DNA from: Alphaproteobacteria bacterium
GTDB taxonomy: Bacteria; Pseudomonadota; Alphaproteobacteria; UBA6184
Reading direction: 5' to 3'
Length of the DNA: 19,674 bases
NCBI GenBank assembly: GCA_030433125.1
Contig: JAUIKZ010000015.1
Span: 1-19,674 of the forward strand
The notes under the pieces were generated by a model. That model ran no database searches. It was not told the origin of the DNA and was given only the letters and a program-made list of their open reading frames with translations. A program made the translations under genes and the position numbers. Shown here piece after piece: positions 1-6,525 of the stretch (position 1 is its first letter; each line of letters opens with the position of its first letter).

Positions 1-1153
1 GCGGCTCTTGATGAGCGTAATATTGTGCAAGAGCGTTTGTTTCATCAAAAAAACCATGATGCAAATTAAGCTCCGCCAACGCCTTAAAATAAAAGCTCCC
101 TAGTTTTTCTTTATTTCTGATAATGTTTTGGTGGGCGCTTAAAAAATCTGTTAGCTCTTCTTTTTCAACCCAATCTGCCTTTTCCCTAAAGTCGGCTACG
201 TGCTGCTGCAAGTCAAAGGCAAGCCCCCCTTTTTTATAAATAATTAATGTATTGTCATCAACTATCTTAAATTCAAGTGCATCATTTTTCTTTTCAACAA
301 CCACGCCGGCCACCGTTGGGTGCAGGCAAAAATCTGCTGTATCAATCTTATGCGAAATATAATCCTCATATTCTAAAACCGGAAAAACGAGCAGGCTGTT
401 TGGATAGGCCTGGTTTTTACTTGTGATGGGGTTATAAATTTTGCCTTTGGTTTTAATTATAAAAAAGACATCATCCGGCTTTAATATGGGTTTAACGGAT
501 GATTTAAGAGAGGAAAGCTCACCCTCTAAAGTTTTTAGTGTGGCAGGCTTTGTGAATGCCACATATGGTGCTTTTTTAAAAGGCGTGTCCTTGTACACAA
601 CCCAGTTCCCTAATATAGACCCAATAAAGTAATTGTTCTGCTGAGGTGATTTGTGCGTTAAAATATGTGTATTCCCTTGCTGCTGAATATCAAATAAGCT
701 TTGCGTTTTGGGGCTAAGTCTAAATGCGGCCTCACTCTCTTGTAAGTAGACGGTAAATTTTTCATTAAGATATGCCGCCGCTATGGCGTGCTTCTGTGGC
801 ACCAGCAACGGCTGCGACTCCTTAAGGAAATTAATGATATATGTGTGAAAGGCCTCTTCTGACACTAACTGCGGGTATTCGATGGCATGCCCGAAAGTTT
901 TAGGGATGCCTTTCTGCTTTTTACGCAGCTTTGCGTTCAAGTAGCTTTCGCGCTCGGCTAGTTGCTTGAATGCCTCATTGATAAGGGTTCTTATTTTTTC
1001 ATCGTCTATCTCATCTTTATCGATTTTTTGTTCAATGAGTTGCGGGTTGTCTTTTAAGTATTGTTGCAGGTCAAACTGTTTAGAGGCCTTAATAAAGGAA
1101 GTGGCACAACACAATAAACAAAGCGAAAAATAAGTCGCTGACCTTTTAAGCAT
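1..1153 (-). CDS. Exported protein of unknown function, C-terminus cut by window edge
   Basis: The frame is open for 384 codons, from an ATG at 1153-1151 down to the window edge, with no stop; I checked every codon. It is incomplete at its C-terminus. The N-terminus (MLKRSATYF, then a Leu/Cys-rich stretch, then SFIKA before SKQ) looks like a signal peptide cut after residue 23, so the product is probably periplasmic or secreted. The region after it, up to about residue 85, is charged and probably helical (runs such as KIDKDEIDDEKIR and KLRKKQKG). The rest mixes hydrophobic and polar segments with no catalytic motif I recognise. No clear Shine-Dalgarno precedes the ATG. Codon use resembles the neighbours. 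I do not recognise the family. That it is a real gene is well supported by frame length; the function is unknown. Confidence 0.8.
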   Translation of the reverse strand, partial: MLKRSATYFSLCLLCCATSFIKASKQFDLQQYLKDNPQLIEQKIDKDEIDDEKIRTLINEAFKQLAERESYLNAKLRKKQKGIPKTFGHAIEYPQLVSEEAFHTYIINFLKESQPLLVPQKHAIAAAYLNEKFTVYLQESEAAFRLSPKTQSLFDIQQQGNTHILTHKSPQQNNYFIGSILGNWVVYKDTPFKKAPYVAFTKPATLKTLEGELSSLKSSVKPILKPDDVFFIIKTKGKIYNPITSKNQAYPNSLLVFPVLEYEDYISHKIDTADFCLHPTVAGVVVEKKNDALEFKIVDDNTLIIYKKGGLAFDLQQHVADFREKADWVEKEELTDFLSAHQNIIRNKEKLGSFYFKALAELNLHHGFFDETNALAQYYAHQEP

Positions 1154-1206
1154 TCTTTTAACCGTTTGTTCACTATTGAGAGAAAATGGTTAATAATTGG
1201 TAAAGA

Positions 1207-1243
1207 CTTTTAAAGAAAGAAAAAGGCCGCGATTGCGACCTTT
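1207..1243 (-). terminator. Intrinsic terminator of the basic repeat protein gene
   Basis: Read on the minus strand, AAAGGTCGC and GCGGCCTTT pair around an AATC loop (1222-1243; one U-G wobble). A T-rich tract follows (TTCTTTCTTT, down to about 1207). It starts 20 bases after the stop codon of the gene ending at 1263. Confidence 0.8.
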
Positions 1244-1262
1244 AGTGTTGGTTGCCGTTTTT

Positions 1263-2360
1263 TTAGTAGGAATCCATTTGCGGAGGACCATAACCTGGCT
1301 CAGGACCAAAATCATCACCCTGGGGGCCAAACCCTGGTTCAGGAGCACCCCACTCAGCTCCACCATACATGCCTGGTGCATCATAAGGACCTTGCGGGCC
1401 GGGCATTGGGCCAAAGCCACCGCCTTGGGGGCCAAAGGCAGGCTCTGGGTCACCCCACTCTGCTCCACCATAAGCGCCAGGCGCATCATAAGGACCTTGC
1501 GGGCCGGGCATTGGGCCGAAGCCACCACCTTGAGGCGGGCCATAAGGATCTTCCTGACCTATTCCCGCAGCGCCTTCCATGCCACTGGCAACCGCACCAG
1601 TAGCCATATCCGCCATGGCTGCTCCAAGTGGGCTGTCTCCCATAGCTTGGTGAAGCTCGTGTCCAAGCATACCTGTAGCTATCTCACCTAATCCGCTGGC
1701 CTGCGCAAAACCAGCAGCCGCGCCAGTGGCACCTTTGGCTGCGTTCAGCAATCCGCTAAAACGGCTTGAGCGTTCTGCTGGGGCGCCTGGGCCAAAGCTG
1801 TTAGGTCCTTGGTTTTCATTAAATTCATTCTCGTTGAATCCAGGATTCGCCGAACGCGATCTAGCGTTGGGTTGAGCGCCCCCTCTACGCATGGTATTTC
1901 TGCCTCTACTGTTTGTAGGGCGGTTAGCGTTAGCTAAAGGGCGCTGCCTCACGTTTCTTGCAGATGGGCTCCGGCTATTTGTTGCACTGGCCCCACTTCT
2001 GGAACTGTTGCGCCGGTTGCGGGTGGCTCCCCGACCCCTCGGGGCATTTGAAGCCGTCTTTCGTCTTTTGGTGGGACGCGCTGATGGCGATGCTCCCCTG
2101 TTGTTGGAGCTTGCCCTTTTGCGATTGGCTGGGCTTGCTGACCGAGTTTTACGTGTAGGTGTTTTTCTAGTTCTAGCACGGGTTTTCCTGTTTCCACTAG
2201 ATCTTGCTCGCGGGCTACGTTTAGCCCCCCCCGTGGCAGCTGCTTTTCTGCTGCGCCTTGCCGCCTCAATTTCTTCGGGCATGGCTATAGAAAAACCCAC
2301 TATAGCGACCACAAAAAGAGCAAAAGCCCTTGTGATTAATTTTCGTAGTTTTGCAAACAT
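1263..2360 (-). CDS. Exported Arg-rich protein with Gly/Pro tandem-repeat tail
   Basis: This is a 365-residue protein. Residues 1-33 look like a signal peptide or membrane anchor (FALFVVAIVGFSIAMP, then IEAA). Residues 34 to about 170 are extremely rich in Arg, Ser, Ala and Asn (RRSRK, RKTRARTRKTPTRKTRS), resembling histone-H1-like tails and probably disordered. Residues 190-260 are a Gly/Ala/Met-rich, moderately hydrophobic segment. The tail from about 268 is Gly/Pro/Tyr/Glu-rich and contains two near-identical 35-residue repeats (278-312 and 313-347) plus a partial third. The start is the ATG at 2360, preceded by GAGGG five bases upstream. A CtrA-like box lies about 40 bases upstream and an intrinsic terminator downstream, so it is probably a single-gene unit. 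A basic head with an acidic, aromatic tail suggests a secreted or envelope-bound polyelectrolyte-binding protein, but that is inference. I do not recognise the family. Confidence 0.8.
   Translation of the reverse strand: MFAKLRKLITRAFALFVVAIVGFSIAMPEEIEAARRSRKAAATGGAKRSPRARSSGNRKTRARTRKTPTRKTRSASPANRKRASSNNRGASPSARPTKRRKTASNAPRGRGATRNRRNSSRSGASATNSRSPSARNVRQRPLANANRPTNSRGRNTMRRGGAQPNARSRSANPGFNENEFNENQGPNSFGPGAPAERSSRFSGLLNAAKGATGAAAGFAQASGLGEIATGMLGHELHQAMGDSPLGAAMADMATGAVASGMEGAAGIGQEDPYGPPQGGGFGPMPGPQGPYDAPGAYGGAEWGDPEPAFGPQGGGFGPMPGPQGPYDAPGMYGGAEWGAPEPGFGPQGDDFGPEPGYGPPQMDSY
1320..1529 (-). repeat. In-gene tandem repeat, 2 x 105 bp
   Basis: Two adjacent 105-base units (1425-1529 and 1320-1424) encode 35-residue repeats starting GGGFGPMPGPQGPYDAPG and ending EPxFGPQ. 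The encoded units differ at only a few positions. A degenerate partial third unit (GDDFGPEPG...) runs to the stop codon. The length is a multiple of three, so unit gain or loss would keep the frame. Confidence 0.85.
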
Positions 2361-2399
2361 TTTTCCCTCTATGTTTACGCTAATACTAAAGAAGACATA

Positions 2400-2414
2400 T
2401 TAATATGCGGTTAA
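2400..2414 (-). promoter_or_regulatory. CtrA-like box upstream of the basic repeat protein gene
   Basis: On the minus strand this reads TTAACCGCATATTAA, matching the CtrA consensus TTAA-N7-TTAA with the favoured TTAACC left half. It ends 40 bases before the start codon at 2360. It shares the 10-mer CGCATATTAA with the box at 18921-18936. Binding is inferred from consensus only. Confidence 0.5.
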
Positions 2415-2633
2415 AAAGTCAAAATCTGGGTGATTGAGGGTCTATAATTTGTAACCTACAAGCCTAACTGGCAGCTGCCACACTCGTGGCTCTCACTTAA
2501 GTTAGAAATAAATATGGCAAACTTCACCGGCTCAAAGAGCAAAGTTATGAACTCCTTAATTTATAATGTGTTTACTATTCTATGCTATAAAATAAGAGTT
2601 GTTCCCGATAGTTGTTTCCATAATTAAAAAACA

Positions 2634-2662
2634 TTGATCTGTAAATTAAAATGTTTTATGGT
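2634..2662 (+). promoter_or_regulatory. Candidate hfq promoter
   Basis: TTGATC (2634-2639) and TATGGT (2657-2662) are separated by 17 bases and lie about 110 bases upstream of the preferred hfq start. Both elements deviate from consensus, so this is tentative. Confidence 0.3.
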
Positions 2663-2770
2663 GTAAAAAGTTGCATCATGCGATAATTTTTTCAACACGT
2701 TTACAGGTAGTTGGTACAGTTGTTTAAAAACTATAAGATGCTAAGAGAAACTAGAATAATAGGTATCACA

Positions 2771-3025
2771 ATGACAACAAAGAAAAATGATAAAACAGAA
2801 AAACAGCTGTCTTTGCAGGACACTTTTTTAAATAACATGCGTAAGCTTAAGGCACAAGTTGTGGTTTTCTTGGTTAATGGTGTAAAGTTACAGGGTCAAA
2901 TAACCTCCTTTGATACATTTTCCTTGCTCCTAAAACGCGACAACCACTCGCAATTGGTTTACAAACATGCTATTTCTACTGTTATGCCTGTTGAGGCATT
3001 TCAGATAAACGGAATGGGCGATTAA
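2771..3025 (+). CDS. hfq: RNA chaperone Hfq
   Basis: Hfq forms a hexameric Sm-like ring that binds A-rich and U-rich RNA and pairs small RNAs with mRNAs in the cytoplasm. The 84-residue product has the Sm1 region (LQDTFLNNMRKLKAQVVVFL and VNGVKLQGQITSFDTFSLLL, about residues 15-54) and the diagnostic Sm2 motif YKHAIST (64-70). It lacks the long C-terminal tail of enterobacterial Hfq, as is usual in alphaproteobacteria. I chose the ATG at 2771 (MTTKKNDKTEKQLSLQD) because it gives the normal N-terminus and has AGG a few bases upstream. An in-frame ATG at 2711 would add 20 residues unlike Hfq. hflX begins 28 bases after the stop, the conserved hfq-hflX arrangement. Confidence 0.97.
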   Translation: MTTKKNDKTEKQLSLQDTFLNNMRKLKAQVVVFLVNGVKLQGQITSFDTFSLLLKRDNHSQLVYKHAISTVMPVEAFQINGMGD

Positions 3026-3053
3026 GATTAAGAATAAAGACGTTAGTAATCAC

Positions 3054-4364
3054 GTGTCAGATGACCAAAACATTAAAAATAAATCTGACGCGAACACAAA
3101 AAGTAACACAGCAATAATTATTTACCCCCGAGATGCTGAGCTTGGGAATGCACAAGATGACGCTTACAGGCTGAGTGAAGCTGAAAGCTTGTTCGAAAAC
3201 TTGGGGGTAGAGATCATTTCAAAACAGGTCGCCCCACTCAAAAAACACACTCCCGCCACACTCATTGGTGGGGGCAAATGTGAAGATATCAAATCACTTG
3301 TAGAAGAAGAAAACGTAGCCGTAGTATTCGTTGACGCCCATTTAAATGGCATCCAACAGAAAAACCTCGAGAAGTTATGGAACTGCAAGGTCATTGATCG
3401 CACCGGCGTTATTCTTGAAATATTCGGCATGCGTGCCCGCACATTAGAGGGGCGCCTGCAGGTTGATTTAGCCACTCTTAGTTATGAAAAAACGCGACTT
3501 GTGAGACGCTGGACGCACCTGGAACGTCAACGTGGTGGGCTAGGAAAAGTGGGTGGCCCTGGTGAGTCCCAATTAGAAATCGACCGGCGCTTGCTAGATG
3601 AAAAAATAAACCGTATCAAGCGCAAACTTGAACATGTTAAAAAAGTGCGCGCCCAACAAAAGAAAAACCGCAAGCGCAGCCCTACACCTCATGTGGCCCT
3701 GGTGGGCTATACAAACGCAGGTAAATCTACGCTTTTTAATGTATTGGCCAATGAGGCGATTTACGCGAAGGACCAGCTGTTTGCTACGCTTGACCCTACC
3801 ATGCGGAAAATTCACCTTCCCTCCAATGAAGAGGCCTTTCTTTCTGACACGGTTGGGTTTATCACCGACTTACCCCACGAGCTAGTGGCGGCTTTTAAAG
3901 CCACACTTGAAGAGGTTATCGAAGCCGACATTATTGTGCACGTGGCAGACCGCAGCGCCGACACCTTTGAGGGGCAGCAAAGAGCGGTGTTGTCCGTATT
4001 AAAAGCGCTAGGCATTGACACGAACTCAAAAAAAATACTGCACGTGTGGAATAAAGCAGACTTATTAGAGAGTGAAGAGTTTGAGCGATTTTCAACCATA
4101 ATAGACAGAACAGATGATGTGGTGCTCACCTCTACCAAAACAGGTTATGGCCTCGAGGATTTGAGAACCTGTTTACGCAACCTTATTCACAGCACTAAAA
4201 AAGTTGTAGAGTTTCATTTGCCATACACACAAGCTTGGCTCGTAGAGTGGCTGCGTCACGAGGCCTCTCTAATTGAATGCTTTTTTCAAGATGATGTTAT
4301 TTACGTGAAGGCGGCCCTAACACCCAAGCAAGAATCTTATGTTTACTTAAATGTCAGGCCGTAA
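3054..4364 (+). CDS. hflX: Ribosome-associated GTPase HflX
   Basis: HflX is a TRAFAC-class GTPase that binds the 50S subunit and splits stalled or stress-inactivated ribosomes. The 436-residue protein has the HflX N-terminal domain (LIGGGKCEDI, 70-79; DRTGVILEIF, 115-124), the family signature GPGESQLEIDRRLLDEKI (168-185) and a basic coiled helix (186-209). The G domain follows: P-loop GYTNAGKS (218-225), G3 DTVGF (265-269) and G4 NKAD (333-336). The start is a GTG at 3054. No strong Shine-Dalgarno is present, so it may be translated by coupling to hfq. Its end is 10 bases from the end of convergent trcR. Length and motif order are normal for the family. Confidence 0.96.
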   Translation: MSDDQNIKNKSDANTKSNTAIIIYPRDAELGNAQDDAYRLSEAESLFENLGVEIISKQVAPLKKHTPATLIGGGKCEDIKSLVEEENVAVVFVDAHLNGIQQKNLEKLWNCKVIDRTGVILEIFGMRARTLEGRLQVDLATLSYEKTRLVRRWTHLERQRGGLGKVGGPGESQLEIDRRLLDEKINRIKRKLEHVKKVRAQQKKNRKRSPTPHVALVGYTNAGKSTLFNVLANEAIYAKDQLFATLDPTMRKIHLPSNEEAFLSDTVGFITDLPHELVAAFKATLEEVIEADIIVHVADRSADTFEGQQRAVLSVLKALGIDTNSKKILHVWNKADLLESEEFERFSTIIDRTDDVVLTSTKTGYGLEDLRTCLRNLIHSTKKVVEFHLPYTQAWLVEWLRHEASLIECFFQDDVIYVKAALTPKQESYVYLNVRP

Positions 4365-4374
4365 ACCAAAGGGG

Positions 4375-4884
4375 TTATTGTCCAAGGGCTTCGTCTAGCA
4401 AGCTTTGGCTACACAGCCCCAGCGTCACGGGGTTACGAGGCTTAAGCTCTTTATAACGCTTGTGCGACTTATCCCGGATAGTCTTAATCGTTTGGTTGGT
4501 GGTGCCCAATAAACGGCAAATTGTCGCATCTGTCATTTCTGGGTGTTTAGTGATTAACCACAAAATGCCATCGGGCCTGTCTTGGCGGCGCGCCCGTGGT
4601 GTGTAATTTTTAGGGCCTGTTTTTTTTACCTTGCGCACATCTTGGCTTGCTTTTAATAACTGTAGATGCGCCGTTGAGTCCTCTTCACAGCGCTTAATTT
4701 CTTCAGCTGTAAGCTGATTATTCAAGATGGGGTCATAACCCAACATGGCGCGCGTATCGCCATCTGCCATGGCTTGTATCTCAATCCGGTGGAGCCCGCA
4801 AAATTGCCCTATTTGCTCAAATGTTAGCGTTGTGTTTTGTAACAGCCATACCGCCGTGGCTTTTGGCATTAAAGGCTTCTGCAT
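4375..4884 (-). CDS. trcR: DUF1013 cell-cycle transcriptional regulator TrcR
   Basis: This 169-residue protein matches the alphaproteobacterial DUF1013/TrcR family, small cytoplasmic DNA-associated regulators linked to cell-cycle transcription. Recognisable blocks are PLMPKATAVWLLQNTTLTFEQI (4-25, first helix-turn-helix-like unit), CGLHRIEIQAMADGD (29-43), TGPKNYTPRARRQDRPDGILWL (89-110) and the second helical unit HPEMTDATICRLLGTTNQTI (114-133). The start ATG has AAGGA about eight bases upstream. It converges with hflX, the two stop codons being 10 bases apart with no hairpin between. The family is almost confined to Alphaproteobacteria. The assignment rests on recalled sequence similarity and is confident; the mechanism is less so. 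Confidence 0.9.
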   Translation of the reverse strand: MQKPLMPKATAVWLLQNTTLTFEQIGQFCGLHRIEIQAMADGDTRAMLGYDPILNNQLTAEEIKRCEEDSTAHLQLLKASQDVRKVKKTGPKNYTPRARRQDRPDGILWLITKHPEMTDATICRLLGTTNQTIKTIRDKSHKRYKELKPRNPVTLGLCSQSLLDEALGQ

Positions 4885-5229
4885 AATAATGTTCCTTTAT
4901 ATTATAATTCAATGCTTACAAAATACATGATCTCCCGCAAAAGCTCAACATAATAAATGCTTATTTTTTGGGCAGGATGTTGTTTGGTTGTGCTGCGTGT
5001 GTGGTTAGTGCTAACCGCTTACATAAATTGGAAAGCTATATATCGCCCTCCATTAGTTTCAAAAAAACATAAAAACGCAGGATAATGTCAGCATGATAGC
5101 CAGCACTCGAAGCAAGGCCTTAACAGCGCCGAGCGATCCCTAGGTATGTTGACTTAAGGGTAAAATGGAGCGAAGCCGGTGGAGAAAAAAAGGAGAGAGC
5201 AAACAAGCACTCTCCTCTCAAGCTTTATA
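4885..5229. other. Intergenic region between trcR start and recA end
   Basis: This 345-base gap must hold the trcR promoter (minus strand) and the recA terminator at its right end. An inverted repeat GGTTAG-TG-CTAACC lies at 5003-5016; it could be an operator but is short. I see no coding frame with a ribosome-binding site, no tRNA and no recognisable small RNA. Confidence 0.55.
5185..5216 (-). terminator. Intrinsic terminator of recA
   Basis: On the minus strand AGGAGAGTGC and GCTCTCTCCT (arms 5207-5216 and 5191-5200, one mismatch) pair around a six-base loop. A run of seven T follows (5185-5191). It begins 13 bases after the recA stop codon. Confidence 0.85.
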
Positions 5230-6255
5230 CTACTCCTCGGCGGCGGGGTCTTCATCCGCCAATTCTAAATCGAAAACCAACCCCGCATTTTCACGGATTT
5301 TGGCTTCAATCTTTTTAGCGATATTAGGGTTGTCTTTCAAATATTGACGCACGTTCTCTTTGCCCTGGCCAATGCGGTCATCGCCATAGGAGTACCAAGA
5401 ACCGGCTTTATCAACGATGCCCGCCTTTACGCCGAGGTCAATCAACTCACCCATTTTGGAAATACCTTCGCCATACATAATATCGAAGTCTACGGTTTTG
5501 AACGGGGGTGCCAGCTTGTTTTTAACCACCTTCACACGGGTTTGGTTACCAATCACATCGTCTTTGTCTTTAATGGCGCCCACACGCCGGATATCCAAAC
5601 GCACAGAGGCGTAAAATTTAAGAGCGTTACCGCCCGTTGTGGTTTCTGGGTTTCCAAACATGACCCCAATTTTTTGGCGAATTTGGTTAATAAAAATCAC
5701 CATACATTTCGTGCGCGAAATAGAGCCCGTTAGCTTACGCAAGGCTTGGCTCATAAGGCGGGCTTGTAAGCCCATATGAGAGTCGCCCATTTCGCCCTCA
5801 AGCTCTGCACGGGGTACAAGGGCGGCCACACTGTCGATAACAAGCACCTCAACCGCGCCAGAACGCACCAAGGTGTCTGCAATCTCTAGGGCCTGCTCCC
5901 CAGCGTCGGGCTGTGAAATTAAAAGGTCGTCCACATTCACGCCAAGCTTTTTAGCATAAACAGGGTCGAGGGCATGCTCGGCATCTACGAAGGCACAAAT
6001 CGCCCCACGCTTTTGAGCTTCGGCCACAGTGTGTAAGGCCATGGTGGTTTTACCCGAACTTTCAGGGCCATAAATCTCGATAATGCGCCCGTAAGGCAAA
6101 CCGCCAATGCCCAGCGCCAGGTCTAGCCCTAAAGAGCCCGTTGAAACCGAATCAATCTCGATGGCCTCTTTTTGCCCCATTCGCATAATAGAGCCCTTGC
6201 CAAAGGCACGCTCAATCTGACTCAAAGCCGCATCTAAGGCTTTAGACTTATCCAT
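5230..6255 (-). CDS. recA: Recombinase RecA
   Basis: RecA is the ATP-dependent strand-exchange protein that also triggers LexA self-cleavage. The 341-residue product has the N-terminal oligomerisation helix (KALDAALSQIERAFGKGSIMRMG), Walker A GPESSGKTT (63-71), the VFINQIRQKIGVMFGNPETTTGG-type L1/L2 region and a short acidic tail (DLELADEDPAAEE). Length is normal. AGGAG lies about eight bases upstream of the ATG at 6255, and an intrinsic terminator follows the stop. The stretch upstream has a 9-bp inverted repeat rather than the usual alphaproteobacterial GTTC-N7-GTTC LexA box. It is probably monocistronic. Confidence 0.98.
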   Translation of the reverse strand: MDKSKALDAALSQIERAFGKGSIMRMGQKEAIEIDSVSTGSLGLDLALGIGGLPYGRIIEIYGPESSGKTTMALHTVAEAQKRGAICAFVDAEHALDPVYAKKLGVNVDDLLISQPDAGEQALEIADTLVRSGAVEVLVIDSVAALVPRAELEGEMGDSHMGLQARLMSQALRKLTGSISRTKCMVIFINQIRQKIGVMFGNPETTTGGNALKFYASVRLDIRRVGAIKDKDDVIGNQTRVKVVKNKLAPPFKTVDFDIMYGEGISKMGELIDLGVKAGIVDKAGSWYSYGDDRIGQGKENVRQYLKDNPNIAKKIEAKIRENAGLVFDLELADEDPAAEE

Positions 6256-6289
6256 AAATAACTCCTCATTTAACTAAGTTTATACTACA

Positions 6290-6319
6290 TAAATACGCGA
6301 GAGATGGCTAGCGTATTTA
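6290..6319. promoter_or_regulatory. Inverted repeat in recA upstream region, candidate operator
   Basis: TAAATACGC (6290-6298) and GCGTATTTA (6311-6319) are perfect 9-base inverted arms around a 12-base spacer, 35-64 bases upstream of the recA start codon. A further GTATTTA copy follows at 6322-6328. The position suits an SOS or other repressor operator, but the sequence is not a known LexA box; the role is inferred. Confidence 0.4.
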
Positions 6320-6402
6320 CTGTATTTAAAAGAATGATTGCAGAAAACAAAAGTGGGATTAAAAGTACCGTTTTTGTGTGCTGTAACGGCAGCAAGGGCT
6401 GA

Positions 6403-6471
6403 GTTCTTTTAAAGAAGAACATGAACCCCTTAAAGGGCGGAAGCCCGGAGCAACAAAGCAACCGAGCTTCC
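6403..6471 (-). other. Stem-loop cluster behind the lipoprotein-barrel gene
   Basis: On the minus strand, downstream of the stop at 6526, GGAAGCTCGG pairs with CCGGGCTTCC (6462-6471 with 6439-6448, one U-G pair, 13-base loop). A short CCC/GGG unit follows, then GTTCTT/AAGAAC (6403-6408 with 6415-6420). No T-tract directly follows the strong stem, so it is not a textbook terminator. It may protect or end the transcript. Confidence 0.45.
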
Positions 6472-6525
6472 TACACCGAAGGAAGGCGCATGGCACATCC
6501 TACGGCTTAATTTATTTATAGCAAG

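Larger units (their letters stand above)
2361..2770. other. Divergent intergenic region between the basic protein gene and hfq
   Basis: This 410-base gap separates the divergent genes starting at 2360 (minus) and 2771 (plus). It holds a CtrA-like box at 2400-2414 and a weak candidate hfq promoter near 2634. A 12-base palindrome (TGGCAGCTGCCA, 2469-2480) is present but too short to interpret. I see no tRNA, no convincing small ORF and no terminator. Confidence 0.6.

Noticed and set aside
481..496. TTAA-N7-TTAAC CtrA-like match
   Set aside because: It lies inside the coding region of the left partial gene, so it is probably chance; kept as a caution for the intergenic boxes.
1891..2403. 170-codon plus-strand ORF
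   Set aside because: It is a shadow of the Arg-rich gene on the opposite strand, whose GC-rich codons remove stops. The minus frame has a signal peptide, a ribosome-binding site and a terminator.
2514..2627. 37-codon plus-strand ORF beginning MANFTGSK
   Set aside because: No ribosome-binding site, ordinary length for chance in AT-rich DNA, and no recognisable product.
2711..2770. Upstream in-frame ATG for hfq
   Set aside because: It would add 20 residues not seen in Hfq proteins; the ATG at 2771 gives the family N-terminus.
5003..5016. GGTTAG-TG-CTAACC inverted repeat
   Set aside because: Six-base arms are expected by chance in a window of this size; it has no link to a promoter I can define.
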